NCBI RefSeq assembly: GCF_026625805.1
Contig: NZ_CP113064.1
Location: 2,046,001 to 2,110,000, forward strand
Direction of reading: 5' to 3'
From: Brevundimonas sp. SL130
GTDB taxonomy: Bacteria > Pseudomonadota > Alphaproteobacteria > Caulobacterales > Caulobacteraceae
DNA: 64,000 bases
Shown here: positions 17,662 to 26,826 of the stretch, one piece after another
How positions within the stretch are numbered: the stretch's first letter is position 1
Layout: every line of letters starts with the position of its first letter
Notes under the pieces: model-generated
What the model saw: only the letters and a program-made list of their open reading frames with translations
Told to the model about the DNA's origin: nothing
Databases searched by the model: none
Position numbers and translations under genes: made by a program

Positions 17662-19188
17662 CTATTCCAGCGTCAGCACGACCAACGACTTGGGCGGAAG
17701 CGTGGTCATCAGGCGACGACCAGCCACGCGCGCATCGCGGAACGGCGCCGGTTGGACGACCGCGGCCGTATCGAACCCGTTGTGAGCATCCATCTGGCCC
17801 GCCGTCAGGACCTGGCCGGTGACCGCGCGCAACTGTGCGCCGTCCAGATCGACCGACACCGGTTGGGCGTTACGAGGGTCGAGGTTGACCAGAGCGAGGT
17901 GAACCTTACCGTCCGTTCCTCGCGCCGCCGTCCCGTCCACCACCTTCACCGTCCCATAGGATGGCGCCTCGAGGCTGAGCGGCAGCACCGTCGCGCCCTG
18001 GAACGGGCGATACATCTGGAAGGCGTAATAGGTGGGGGTCAGCACCATCTTCTCGCCGTCCGTCAGGATCATGGCCTGAAGCACATTGACCATCTGGGCC
18101 ACATTGGCCAGCCGCACCCGGTCGGCGTGGCGATGGAACATGTTGAAGTTGACCGCCGCCAGCAGGGCGTCCCGTAGACTATTCTGCTGTTGCAGCCAAC
18201 CGCCCGGCGATCCCGGCGTAGGGTCATACCAGGCGCCCCATTCGTCCACGGCTAGGATCTTGGCGCCCGCTGGATCCGTCTCGTCCATAATGGCGTCGTG
18301 CTCGCGGAGCATCTCGGCCATGCGATAGGTCTGTTCGAAGGTGGCGCGCCATTGCGCCTCGTCAAAGCCCAGCGCCGGCCCCTTCGTCGTCCAGTCGCCC
18401 GTCGGCAGCGTGTAGTAGTGCAGGGACAGGGCGTCGAAGTCCTTGCCCGCAACCGTCATCAGGGTGCGCGTCCAGTCGTAGTTGGTCGCATCCGGCCCTG
18501 CGGCGACCACGATCGCGTCGTTGGGTTTGACGAAGCCGACATACTGACGGAACAGGTCGGCGTAATAGGCGGGGCGCATCCGCCCGCCGCATCCCCAGGG
18601 CTCATTGCCGACGCCCAGATAATCAATCTTCCACGGCTTTTCGCGGCCGTTGGCGCGCCGCTCCTGCGCCAGGCGCGAGCCGGTCGGCGAAGTGATGTAT
18701 TCGATCCAGTCGGCCGCCTCGCCCGGCGTCCCCGTGCCCAGATTGATGCTGAGATAGGTCTTGGCCCCAATCAATTCGGCGAACTCGAAGAATTCATGGG
18801 TGCCGAAGGCGTTGTTTTCTTCCTTGTTGCCCCACCAGCGGTTCAGGGTGACGGGGCGCTGCGCCCGCGGGCCGACGCCGTTGCGCCAATGATAGATGTC
18901 TGCGTAACAACCGCCCGGCCAGCGAACGACCGGCACGTCCAGCGCCTTCAGCGCGGCGACCACGTCGTTGCGGAAGCCGTGTGTATTGGGGATGGCGGAG
19001 TCTGGTCCCACCCATACGCCTTCATCGATGCCGGTTCCCAGCTGCTCCATGAACTGGCCGTAGACCTCGGGCGCAATGACTGGGCCGGATTTGTCCAGTT
19101 GCAGTCGCCCTGTCGTCTGCGCCGAGACCGCTGTCGCGCCGAAGACCAGCAAGGCCGCACAGGCCGCTTTTATCGTCTTAAATCCCAT
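17662..19188 (-). CDS. GH51 alpha-L-arabinofuranosidase
   Basis: A secreted enzyme of about 508 residues that removes L-arabinofuranose side chains from arabinoxylan or arabinan. I place the start at the ATG preceded by GGAGGAACGGGT, ten codons inside the longest frame, which gives a clean signal peptide (MGFKTIKAACAALLVFG, cleavage after AVSA). VVRWPGGCYADIYHWRNGVG, the acid/base Glu in LGVGNEPWGCGG near 183 and the nucleophile Glu in ILAVDEWGAWYD near 285 define family GH51; the C-terminal ~150 residues are the usual beta-sandwich. It lies between the CE2 and CE20 esterases in one operon. Confidence 0.9.
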   Translation of the reverse strand: MGFKTIKAACAALLVFGATAVSAQTTGRLQLDKSGPVIAPEVYGQFMEQLGTGIDEGVWVGPDSAIPNTHGFRNDVVAALKALDVPVVRWPGGCYADIYHWRNGVGPRAQRPVTLNRWWGNKEENNAFGTHEFFEFAELIGAKTYLSINLGTGTPGEAADWIEYITSPTGSRLAQERRANGREKPWKIDYLGVGNEPWGCGGRMRPAYYADLFRQYVGFVKPNDAIVVAAGPDATNYDWTRTLMTVAGKDFDALSLHYYTLPTGDWTTKGPALGFDEAQWRATFEQTYRMAEMLREHDAIMDETDPAGAKILAVDEWGAWYDPTPGSPGGWLQQQNSLRDALLAAVNFNMFHRHADRVRLANVAQMVNVLQAMILTDGEKMVLTPTYYAFQMYRPFQGATVLPLSLEAPSYGTVKVVDGTAARGTDGKVHLALVNLDPRNAQPVSVDLDGAQLRAVTGQVLTAGQMDAHNGFDTAAVVQPAPFRDARVAGRRLMTTLPPKSLVVLTLE

Positions 19189-19263
19189 ACCCGTTCCTCC
19201 ATGCGCGTTACGCCGCATTTGATTAGTCTTGAACCACTCTGCCTTCGTAGCCGTAAGCCGATC

Positions 19264-20388
19264 TCAACGATCAACCCATAGGTCGCCGTCCCCATCCAGA
19301 ACGGCGGCGATAGTGGCGGCGACGGCCCGGTCGTCGGCCAGGTCGGGATGCCAGTGACAGGCGGCCAGCCCCATCGCCGCAACAGGCGCAAAGACGATGC
19401 GCGCGTCCCCCTCTGCTCTCAGACGCCCCACCACGCGCTGGGAGGCCACCGCCATTTCGCTGCCTTCCGCGCCCCACGCCACGATGCGCGCGTCGGGCGA
19501 CCTAAGTCGGAGCCCGCGCAGGAAGGCGGCGTAGGCGATCTCATAATCTTCCGTCAGGGCCTCTCGGCTTTTCCACCGCTCGTCAGGCGTCAACTCGGTC
19601 GAGAAGTCGTTGGTGCCCAGGGCCACGACGATGACCTGTGGCCGCCACGCCGCATCGGCGTACCAGACTTGCTTGTCGAACAAGGTGAAGGGATAGGCTT
19701 GCGGCAGGGTGTCCCGCGCCATGCCGCCATAGTTGCGCACCACGCCTCGGCCCGAAATGGCGTTCACCTGATAGTCGGCGTCGTATCGCCTGGCCAGAAC
19801 GCCGGCGATCCCGGCGCCGGTGTCCGTGGTCTCCCACACGGTCTCATCTGAGCAGTCGCGCACCGATGTGGTGTTGGCGTAACCCACGGTGTGGGAATCG
19901 CCGATGAATTCGATCTGCCGAGCACGGGGGTCGACGACCATGGCGCGGGCTGGAAGGCCGAGGACGCCTTCGAAACTGACAGGGGCGGTCTGGTTCTCGC
20001 TGACGATTTCGATGCGCAGACGGTGGTCGCCGTCGGCCAATCCGCCGATTCGATGTAGGCCCTGGCCCGGCCTCAGGACCGAGACCGCCTGGCCATCCAC
20101 CGTCACGCGCAGATGAACATCGTCTTCCCCCGTGCGGAAAAACACCTCTCGGCCGCTGAAGGCGGTTTCGAAATAGGCGCCGGGCCATTGGCTCAGGTAA
20201 GCGCCGCCTCGCTGCTGCACCCTGCCGCCGACATGCAGAGGAAGGGACTCACTGCCCGCCTGAACCTTGATCGCCGGGGCAACCTGCAGCGTCTGGGAAA
20301 CCTGCAGCGTCTGGGCGCAGGCCGCGACGGGCACGCTCAAGGCGACAGAGAGCAAGGCCGCGCGCCAAAGATTCTTAACCCCGTCCAT
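19264..20388 (-). CDS. CE2-family acetyl esterase (SGNH hydrolase)
   Basis: A secreted two-domain esterase of 374 residues. Signal peptide at residues 1-25 with a cysteine near the cleavage site (VPVAAC, possibly a lipobox), a jelly-roll N-terminal domain to about 150, then an SGNH hydrolase with IEFIGDSHTVGY (Ser), ALGTNDFS (Gly-Asn block) and CHWHPDLADD (Asp-x-x-His equivalent). This arrangement is that of carbohydrate esterase family 2, which deacetylates xylan and glucomannan. The ATG at 20388 with GGGAG upstream gives the signal peptide; the longer frame does not. First gene of the minus-strand operon, divergent from the GH3 gene. Confidence 0.83.
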   Translation of the reverse strand: MDGVKNLWRAALLSVALSVPVAACAQTLQVSQTLQVAPAIKVQAGSESLPLHVGGRVQQRGGAYLSQWPGAYFETAFSGREVFFRTGEDDVHLRVTVDGQAVSVLRPGQGLHRIGGLADGDHRLRIEIVSENQTAPVSFEGVLGLPARAMVVDPRARQIEFIGDSHTVGYANTTSVRDCSDETVWETTDTGAGIAGVLARRYDADYQVNAISGRGVVRNYGGMARDTLPQAYPFTLFDKQVWYADAAWRPQVIVVALGTNDFSTELTPDERWKSREALTEDYEIAYAAFLRGLRLRSPDARIVAWGAEGSEMAVASQRVVGRLRAEGDARIVFAPVAAMGLAACHWHPDLADDRAVAATIAAVLDGDGDLWVDR

Positions 20389-20557
20389 TCGCCACTCCCT
20401 CGTCAGCGTCTGCGCACCATACGTCCAAGCTTGAATTGCTTGGAAAGGGCAAGACGCGAGATGCGACAAAAGGTAAAATTGAAATATCAATTCTTGACGC
20501 AGCCCTTCCCCTCCCCTTGGTTGCGCGCAATCACAAGGGTCGAATGGGAGAGGCCGA
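20389..20557. promoter_or_regulatory. Divergent promoter region, CE2 operon / GH3 gene, with AT-rich palindrome
   Basis: The interval contains an inverted repeat AATTGA-N4-TCAATT at 20477-20492, unusual for its AT content in this GC-rich region. A TTGACGC (20494-20500) follows at once, so a bound protein could block a plus-strand promoter. It is a candidate operator for the nearby ROK-family regulator. Confidence 0.45.
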
Positions 20558-23023
20558 ATGCACATCAAGGCGATTATTGGGGCCAGTCTGATGGTTCTTG
20601 CACAGGCGGCGACACCGGCCTTGGCTCAGAGCGCCGCCCCGCCGTCTGCGACGGCCCATCCTGATCAATGGCCGGCCTTGCCGCCGGCCAGAACCCGCGA
20701 CGCCGCTGTAGAGGCCCGCATCGATGCGCTGATGGCGCGTATGGCGATCGAGGACAAGGTCGGCCAACTGATCCAGGTCGATATCGCCAGCATCACCCCC
20801 AAGGACCTGGAAACCTACAAGTTCGGATCGGTGCTCAACGGCGGCAACTCGGCCCCGAACAATGATGAATATGCACCGCCGGCCGAGTGGCTGGCTCTGT
20901 TTGACGCCTTCTACGACGCCTCCATGAAGCGATCGGACGACCGTCCGAAGATTCCCGTCATCTGGGGTACGGATGCGGTGCACGGCCACAACAATATCGT
21001 CGGCGCGACCCTGTTTCCGCACAACATCGGCCTGGGCGCTGCACGCAATCCCGACCTGATCGAACAGATCGGCGCCGCTACCGCGCTGGAGACGTCGGCG
21101 ACTGGATTGGACTGGAGCTTCGCCCCCACTGTCGCGGTGGTTCAGGACGACCGCTGGGGCCGAACCTATGAGAGCTACTCCGAAGACCCGGCCGTCGTCG
21201 CGAGCTACGCTGGTCGAATGGTTCAAGGACTACAGGGTCGAGTGGGCGTAGATTTCCTGGCTCCGGGCAAGGTGATCTCGTCCGTCAAACACTTCCTGGC
21301 CGACGGGGGCACCGGCGGTCGCGACCAAGGCGATGCGCGCATCGACGAAGCCACCCTGCGCGACGTCCATGCGGCCGGCTACACAACCGCTCTACCTGCC
21401 GGGGCGCTGACCGTGATGCCGAGCTTCTCGAGCTGGAACGGCGTCAAGATGACCGGCAACACCAGCCTTCTGACGGGCGTGCTCAAGGATCGCTGGGCGT
21501 TCGACGGCTTCACCATCGGCGACTGGAATGCACACGGCCAGGTGCCGGGATGCACCAATGAAGACTGTCCTGCGGCCATCAACGCCGGTCTCGACATGTT
21601 CATGTATTCCGGCCCGAACTGGCGTCAGCTCTACGACAACACCCTGGCGGCGGCCCGCGACGGTCGTATCCCGAAGGCGCGGCTCGACGACGCGGTCCGT
21701 CGCATACTGCGTGTGAAGATCCTGGCGGGCACGTTCGAAGCCGGGCGCCCCTCCTCTCGCCCTATGGCGGGTCGTTTCGAGGTTCTGGGTTCCAGCGAAC
21801 ACCGCGCCCTGGCGCGCCAAGCCGTGCGCGAATCTCTGGTTCTCCTGAAGAACGACGGCGGCGTCCTGCCTGTCCGCGCCGATGCTCGCATCCTGGTCGC
21901 GGGGCGCGGCGCTGACGATATCGGGCAGCAGGCCGGCGGCTGGTCGATCACCTGGCAAGGCACGGACGTGACCAACAGCCATTTCCCCAATGGTCAGTCG
22001 ATCTGGGCCGGGATCGAGCAGGCCGTCGCGGCGGGCGGAGGCCAGGCCGTTCTGGCGGCCGACGGTCGCTATGACCACAAGCCGGATGTCGCCATCGTCG
22101 TCTTCGGCGAAACGCCCTATGCCGAGTTTACCGGTGATCGACAGACCCTGGAATACAGCGCCGACGACAAGTCCGACCTCGCCCTGCTGCGGCGGCTGAA
22201 GGCCGAGGGCGTGCCGGTCGTCGCCGTCTTCCTTTCCGGTCGTCCCCTGTGGGTCAACCCCGAGCTCAACGCCGCCGACGCCTTTGTCGCCGCCTGGCTG
22301 CCGGGCACGGAAGGGGGCGGCGTCGCTGATGTGCTGATCGCGGGGGCTGACGGCAAGCCTGCGCACGACTTCAAGGGCAAACTCAGCTTCTCTTGGCCCA
22401 AACGCCTGGATCAGTTCGTGCTGAATGCGCGAGATGCGAACTATGACCCGCTGTTCCCCTTCGGTTACGGCCTCGCCTACGCCGACGGGCCCAGCCGCCT
22501 GGGCGCGCTTGACGAGACACGGCCCGAGGTCGCCGCCAACGACAGAACCGCCGTCTTCGTGCGGGGCCGCACCGCCGCCGGCGCGACGTTTGATCGTGAC
22601 GGCGCCATACGCCTGGCCCGCACCGATCGCGGCGCACAGGAGGATTCGTTGCGTCTCACCTGGACGGGGCCGGGCGGTCTGTCGGTCAATGAAAACGGCT
22701 CGGCCGACTTCACGCGCGAGAGCAATGGGCAACTCAGCCTGATCGTCGACTATCGCGTCATGGAGGGCGCTGCGGGAACGGTCACCCTGGGCATGGCCAG
22801 CGCGGAGCGGCAGGTCGATCTGCCGCTGACAGGCGCAGTCAGAACCACGGGAGACTGGACGACGGTGGCGACGCCGCTGCGCTGCTTTGCGGACGGCGGG
22901 GTGAACATGGCCGCCGTGACCCGTCCCTTCATCATCGCCGCGACGGGGCCGATGGCGGTGGATATTTCGTCGATCCGCATCGCCAGCGCCCCGCCTGGCC
23001 CCGTGCAATGCGGCGTAAGATGA
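20558..23023 (+). CDS. Secreted GH3 beta-glucosidase / exo-1,4-beta-glucan glucohydrolase
   Basis: An 821-residue periplasmic GH3 enzyme with signal peptide at residues 1-24. The N-terminal barrel holds the nucleophile Asp in DGFTIGDWNAHG near 325, the KHF segment in SSVKHFLADGGT near 245, and DRWGRTYESYSEDP near 200. The alpha/beta sandwich domain follows (RESLVLLKNDGGVLPV near 425, GRPLWVNPELN near 560), and the last ~180 residues are an extra beta-rich domain as in ExoP-type glucohydrolases. It releases glucose from beta-1,4-linked oligosaccharides and would complete breakdown begun by the GH5 enzymes. Divergent from the CE2-GH51-CE20 operon. Confidence 0.92.
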   Translation: MHIKAIIGASLMVLAQAATPALAQSAAPPSATAHPDQWPALPPARTRDAAVEARIDALMARMAIEDKVGQLIQVDIASITPKDLETYKFGSVLNGGNSAPNNDEYAPPAEWLALFDAFYDASMKRSDDRPKIPVIWGTDAVHGHNNIVGATLFPHNIGLGAARNPDLIEQIGAATALETSATGLDWSFAPTVAVVQDDRWGRTYESYSEDPAVVASYAGRMVQGLQGRVGVDFLAPGKVISSVKHFLADGGTGGRDQGDARIDEATLRDVHAAGYTTALPAGALTVMPSFSSWNGVKMTGNTSLLTGVLKDRWAFDGFTIGDWNAHGQVPGCTNEDCPAAINAGLDMFMYSGPNWRQLYDNTLAAARDGRIPKARLDDAVRRILRVKILAGTFEAGRPSSRPMAGRFEVLGSSEHRALARQAVRESLVLLKNDGGVLPVRADARILVAGRGADDIGQQAGGWSITWQGTDVTNSHFPNGQSIWAGIEQAVAAGGGQAVLAADGRYDHKPDVAIVVFGETPYAEFTGDRQTLEYSADDKSDLALLRRLKAEGVPVVAVFLSGRPLWVNPELNAADAFVAAWLPGTEGGGVADVLIAGADGKPAHDFKGKLSFSWPKRLDQFVLNARDANYDPLFPFGYGLAYADGPSRLGALDETRPEVAANDRTAVFVRGRTAAGATFDRDGAIRLARTDRGAQEDSLRLTWTGPGGLSVNENGSADFTRESNGQLSLIVDYRVMEGAAGTVTLGMASAERQVDLPLTGAVRTTGDWTTVATPLRCFADGGVNMAAVTRPFIIAATGPMAVDISSIRIASAPPGPVQCGVR

Positions 23024-23035
23024 AGAGCTCAATCA

Positions 23036-23061
23036 CGCAGGACGGCGATGTCCGTCCTGCG
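23036..23061 (+). terminator. Terminator between convergent GH3 and ROK kinase genes
   Basis: CGCAGGACGG-CGATGT-CCGTCCTGCG, a perfect 10-bp stem 13 bases after the GH3 stop and close to the kinase stop. It could serve both strands; there is no long U-run. Confidence 0.6.
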
Positions 23062-23099
23062 TCCTTCGCCGCGTCGTAATCCAACGGCGCGGCTGCTGA

Positions 23100-23993
23100 T
23101 TACGACCAGAGCCGCGCGGCGCCGCGGACCCCTGACGAGTCGCCCCAACGCGCCTTGACCACACGTCCCTGCCACAAACCGCCGAACGCATACTGGGCGA
23201 TCACGGCGGGCAGACGATCATAGATTTCATCAACGTTCGACATGCCCCCGCCCAGGACGAAGACATCGGGATCGACGATATTGGCGATCATGGCGAGCGC
23301 GCGCCCCAGGCGGCTGACATAGGCGTCTAGAGTGGCGACCGCGTCCGGCTCTCCGGCCCTCGCCGCTTCGACGATCAGCGGCGGGTCCATGGCGACGCCG
23401 GTTCTGCGTTCGTGATCCAGCCGCACCCCTGTTCCCGAAACCAGCATGTCCAGGCAGCCGTGCTTGCCGCACCAGCAGGCGGGCCCAGGGAACTCGTCCT
23501 GGGTCATCCAAGGCAGGGGCACATGGCCCAGTTCGCCGCCCATGCCGTTCGCGCCCTCCACGATCCGGCCATCGACAACCAGACCGCCGCCGACGCCGGT
23601 TCCGACGATGACGCCGAAGGCCGAGCGCGCCCCACCAGCGGCGCCGTCGAAGGCTTCGGACAAGGCCATGCAGTTGGCGTCGTTGGCCAGGCGGATGGGG
23701 CGACCAAGCGCCGTCTCAAGATCGGATTGGAAGGGCCGGCCGTTCAAGAAGGTGGAGTTGGCGTTGCGCATCATGCCGTCCCGAGGCGAGGGCGAACCCG
23801 GCGCGCCGATTCCGACCGTGCCTTTTCGCCCCGATTCCTGCTCGACCCCCTGGATCAGGTCGCGAACGACGCGAATGGCTTGGTCATATCCGCCTGGATT
23901 CGGCGTTCGTAAGCGCGACAAAAAGGCGCCAGACGGATCGATCGCCGCCGCTTCGATCTTGGTCCCGCCAAAATCTACACCTATCTGTATCAT
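23100..23993 (-). CDS. ROK-family sugar kinase
   Basis: A 297-residue cytosolic hexose kinase of the ROK family. IGVDFGGTKIEA is the ATP-binding loop, LANDANCMALSEA and GTGVGGGLVVDG follow, GELGHVPLPW gives the sugar-binding His, and CWCGKHGCLDMLVSG is the zinc site. I chose the ATG preceded by AAGGAG; it begins at MIQIGVDFGG, and the 26 residues upstream are not family-like. The substrate could be glucose, mannose or fructose; the adjacent mannan- and glucan-degrading genes make glucose or mannose most likely. Divergent from the ROK regulator. Confidence 0.85.
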   Translation of the reverse strand: MIQIGVDFGGTKIEAAAIDPSGAFLSRLRTPNPGGYDQAIRVVRDLIQGVEQESGRKGTVGIGAPGSPSPRDGMMRNANSTFLNGRPFQSDLETALGRPIRLANDANCMALSEAFDGAAGGARSAFGVIVGTGVGGGLVVDGRIVEGANGMGGELGHVPLPWMTQDEFPGPACWCGKHGCLDMLVSGTGVRLDHERRTGVAMDPPLIVEAARAGEPDAVATLDAYVSRLGRALAMIANIVDPDVFVLGGGMSNVDEIYDRLPAVIAQYAFGGLWQGRVVKARWGDSSGVRGAARLWS

Positions 23994-24144
23994 CGCCTGC
24001 TCCTTGGGCCGCCCAATATAGTACCTAGCGCCCTTCCCAAACGGGATCGTTCGGGTAAAAGTCAATTTCATTTATTTATTCGATTTTCTTGTTTGTCGAT
24101 CACGAGCGCGCCAGACAGCTCCGGATCAAACGCCGTGCGGAATC
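23994..24144. promoter_or_regulatory. Divergent AT-rich control region, ROK kinase / ROK regulator
   Basis: About 24055-24100 is strikingly AT-rich (AAAGTCAATTTCATTTATTT and following) against a GC-rich background. ROK repressors of the NagC/Mlc type bind AT-rich operators, so this is the natural place for autoregulation and kinase control. It shares the short word TCAATTT with the palindrome upstream of the GH3 gene. Confidence 0.45.
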
Positions 24145-25404
24145 ATGACCCTCAAAACCGCCGCCCAGAAGAATCGCGCGTCCAAGGCCGGCGCCAAGAA
24201 GCCTAACGACGCTCGGTCTCCGCGAACCCTGTCGGGCACTTTGTCGGGCACCAATCTGGAACGGGCCGGCGACTACAATCTGCGCACGGTGCTTCAGGCG
24301 ATTCGGCTTCAGCCGGATGTCACCCGGATTGAAATCTCCCAGCTGACGGGGCTGACCGCGCCGACCATCGCCAATATCACCCACCGTCTGATCGAGATGG
24401 GCCTGGTGACGGTTGTCGGGCGTCGCAAAGGCGTTCGCGGCCATCCCGCCCTGATGCTGCGCGTCGTGCCTGAGGGCGCCTTCAGCATAGGGTTGAACAT
24501 CGACCGTGATCACCTGACCATTCTCATCCTCGACCTGGAGGGCGTGGTCAGAAGTCGGGTCTCGCGGGAAGCGGCGTTTGCGATGCCCGAAGAGGTCATC
24601 GCCTTCGTGCGCGACGAACTGGATGGCGTCATCACCTCCGGCAAGGTCGATCGAACGCGTATTCTGGGCGTGGGCGTCGCCATCCCGGACGACCTTGGGC
24701 GCATCAGCCTGGCCCATCGTCCCCCCGGCTACGAGCGCTGGAGCGACATCGCCATAGACAAGGCGTTGGCCGACCTGATGCCCTGGCCGATTCACTGTGA
24801 CAACGACGCTGCCGCGGCCGCTTTGGGCGAGGCTGAGTACGGCACTGCCTTCGATAACCCCAGCTTCTTCTATCTGTTGATCAGCGCCGGCCTGGGCGGC
24901 GGCTTGGTGATCAATCGAAACTATCATCGCGGCGCCGCCTCCCGGAGCGGAGAGATTGGTCTGATGCCCGACCCGACCTCGACCGGCCCCAATATGCTGG
25001 TGCAGGACACAGTCTCCATGTCGGCTCTGTTGGAGCGGCTTGAACAGGCAGGTCTGGCCTCGCCCTCGATCACCGACCTCGCCGCACCCTGCCCTGAAAC
25101 GGAGGCCGTGATCCGGCGCTGGCTCGAGGATTCGGTGCGATCGCTCACCCTGCCTCTGGTCAGCCTCAGTTGCCTGATTGATCCCCACGCTATTCTGATC
25201 GGCGGACGTCTGCCCGAGAGCTTGATCGCGCGACTGGCGGCCGGCCTGACCGAAGCCCTGAGCAGGATGGCGCTGCCGTCCACGCCGAGGATCATGCCCG
25301 CCGTAATCGCCCAGGACGCTCCCGCGATCGGTGCGGCCATATTGCCTTTCCTTGACCAGCTTCTTCCGTCTGACGCGATACTCATGCAGGCGGGTCGCAA
25401 CTAA
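24145..25404 (+). CDS. ROK-family transcriptional regulator (NagC/Mlc/XylR-like)
   Basis: A 419-residue repressor-type protein. After a basic tail, a winged helix-turn-helix lies at about 47-100 (DVTRIEISQLTGLTAPTIAN, then RLIEMGLVTVVG). The ROK sugar-binding domain follows (GLNIDRDHLTILILDLEG, HCDNDAAAAALGEAEYG near 225, SAGLGGGLVINRNYHRG near 255). The CxCGxxGC zinc motif of kinases is absent, and ATP-loop residues are changed, consistent with a regulator rather than an enzyme. It probably represses the glycan genes on both sides and is relieved by a sugar or sugar phosphate. The effector cannot be read from sequence. Confidence 0.83.
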   Translation: MTLKTAAQKNRASKAGAKKPNDARSPRTLSGTLSGTNLERAGDYNLRTVLQAIRLQPDVTRIEISQLTGLTAPTIANITHRLIEMGLVTVVGRRKGVRGHPALMLRVVPEGAFSIGLNIDRDHLTILILDLEGVVRSRVSREAAFAMPEEVIAFVRDELDGVITSGKVDRTRILGVGVAIPDDLGRISLAHRPPGYERWSDIAIDKALADLMPWPIHCDNDAAAAALGEAEYGTAFDNPSFFYLLISAGLGGGLVINRNYHRGAASRSGEIGLMPDPTSTGPNMLVQDTVSMSALLERLEQAGLASPSITDLAAPCPETEAVIRRWLEDSVRSLTLPLVSLSCLIDPHAILIGGRLPESLIARLAAGLTEALSRMALPSTPRIMPAVIAQDAPAIGAAILPFLDQLLPSDAILMQAGRN

Positions 25405-25408
25405 GCCG

Positions 25409-25441
25409 CCGAAGACCCCGCCCGCATGGCGGGGTCTTCGG
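25409..25441. terminator. Bidirectional terminator between ROK regulator and mannanase
   Basis: CCGAAGACCCCGCC-CGCAT-GGCGGGGTCTTCGG, a perfect 14-bp stem filling the 44 bases between two convergent genes. Confidence 0.75.
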
Positions 25442-25448
25442 TTGACCA

Positions 25449-26795
25449 TCAGACGGTCAGTGCGCGCATGGCGGCGGCGTGCGTCCGAACCCGCGCACGG
25501 GTGGAGGCGTCGGTGTCGAAGACCCCGTACCAGCCCTGCGGCTCATGCGGGGGATCGCCCAGCCAGGCCGTGTCGCCGCTCTTGAAGCGATGGTCGGGAT
25601 GAGCCGCGCGACCCTCGCCGTTCCAGGCCCAGAAGTTGGTCCCCGCGACCGGCCCGCCGGCGCGCGCATCGTCGAGCGCCGCCTTGTAGATGGTCTCATA
25701 GAAGTCGTCCCGCATGGTCGTGGGAACCGACGGATCATACAGGTCGCCGTCGCGGGGATATCCGAACTCTTCGATCACCAGCGGCTTGTTCAGGCCGCGA
25801 GCGATATCGACGTGCCTGGCGATGTAGTCGGCGGTCTGCGCCTTGGCGTTGGCGTGGGTCGCGGCCATGTTTTGCCGATCCAGCCAACCCCAGTTGCCGG
25901 GCCAGATGTGGGTCGTCACATAGTCGATGTCGGCCGAGCGGTGGGTGTCGGCGACGATTTCGGCGCTCTCGCCCGAGCCTTTCAGCCCCTCGCTGCCCGT
26001 CGAAACCAACTGGTTGGGGGCGATAGACTTGATCAGACGGGCCGTGCCGTTGACCCAGGTCAGGAAGGCCGGCTGGTTCTGCCTGACCTTTTCCAGACCA
26101 CCCGCCGCCCGCGGCTCATTCGCCAGTTGCCAGCTCATGATGGTCGGGTCGTCGCGATACGCGAGGCCCGTGATCGTATTGGTGCGGCCGACCACGGCGC
26201 GAATATAGTGGTGATAGAGGGCCACCGCCTCAGGGCTGCGATAGAAGTCGGCGTTCATGTCGGCGAATTCCGGCCAGGGATGGGCCGGGTCGTTCATGTT
26301 GATGTAGCGACCGCCATTGACCCAGTGGAGATAGGTCATCATCCCGCCTGACCACTCCCAGAAGTTGGTCAGATACAGGACCGCCTTTATGTCCCGTCGG
26401 CCCATCTCGGCCAGGGTGCGGTCCAGACCGACCAATAGGGTCTCGTTGTAGTCCGTTCCGCGGTCACGGAAGGCCGGCCGCACCGAATTGGTCAGAGGGG
26501 ACAGTTCGGCCGAAGCGGACACGCGGATGTTGGTCACCCCGTCCGCCTTCAAACGATCAAGCTCGCGTCCCAGCCGGGCGTTGTCGCCATAGTCGGCCGC
26601 GGCGCCCAGCCAAGGCAGGTACCAGGCGTTTGCGCCCGCGTAGCGATAGGGCTTGCCGTCCAATGTAAAGGACGCACCGTCGCGCCGCACAAATCCCGTG
26701 GGCCTGGCCGCGCCGGGCATGGTGGCGCAGGCGGCGGCGCCTGGGAGAACAGCCGCCGCTGCGGAGGCGGCAAGAATTTGTCGGCGATTTAACAT
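25449..26795 (-). CDS. GH5_7 beta-mannanase, exported
   Basis: A 448-residue endo-beta-1,4-mannanase. The N terminus MLNRRQILAASAAAAVLPGAAAC has a twin-arginine-like RRQ and a lipobox (GAAAC), so it is probably a Tat- or Sec-exported lipoprotein. GKPYRYAGANAWYLPWLG, GVTNIRVSASAE, the acid/base Glu in SWQLANEPRAAG near 213, HIWPGNWGW and the nucleophile Glu in LVIEEFGYPRDGD near 328 match subfamily GH5_7. It is the last gene of the TonB receptor-halogenase operon, 31 bases after the previous stop, and suggests that the operon handles mannan or glucomannan. Confidence 0.9.
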   Translation of the reverse strand: MLNRRQILAASAAAAVLPGAAACATMPGAARPTGFVRRDGASFTLDGKPYRYAGANAWYLPWLGAAADYGDNARLGRELDRLKADGVTNIRVSASAELSPLTNSVRPAFRDRGTDYNETLLVGLDRTLAEMGRRDIKAVLYLTNFWEWSGGMMTYLHWVNGGRYINMNDPAHPWPEFADMNADFYRSPEAVALYHHYIRAVVGRTNTITGLAYRDDPTIMSWQLANEPRAAGGLEKVRQNQPAFLTWVNGTARLIKSIAPNQLVSTGSEGLKGSGESAEIVADTHRSADIDYVTTHIWPGNWGWLDRQNMAATHANAKAQTADYIARHVDIARGLNKPLVIEEFGYPRDGDLYDPSVPTTMRDDFYETIYKAALDDARAGGPVAGTNFWAWNGEGRAAHPDHRFKSGDTAWLGDPPHEPQGWYGVFDTDASTRARVRTHAAAMRALTV

Positions 26796-26826
26796 GGAAG
26801 CTCCTTGGGCGATTTTGAAAATGGGC

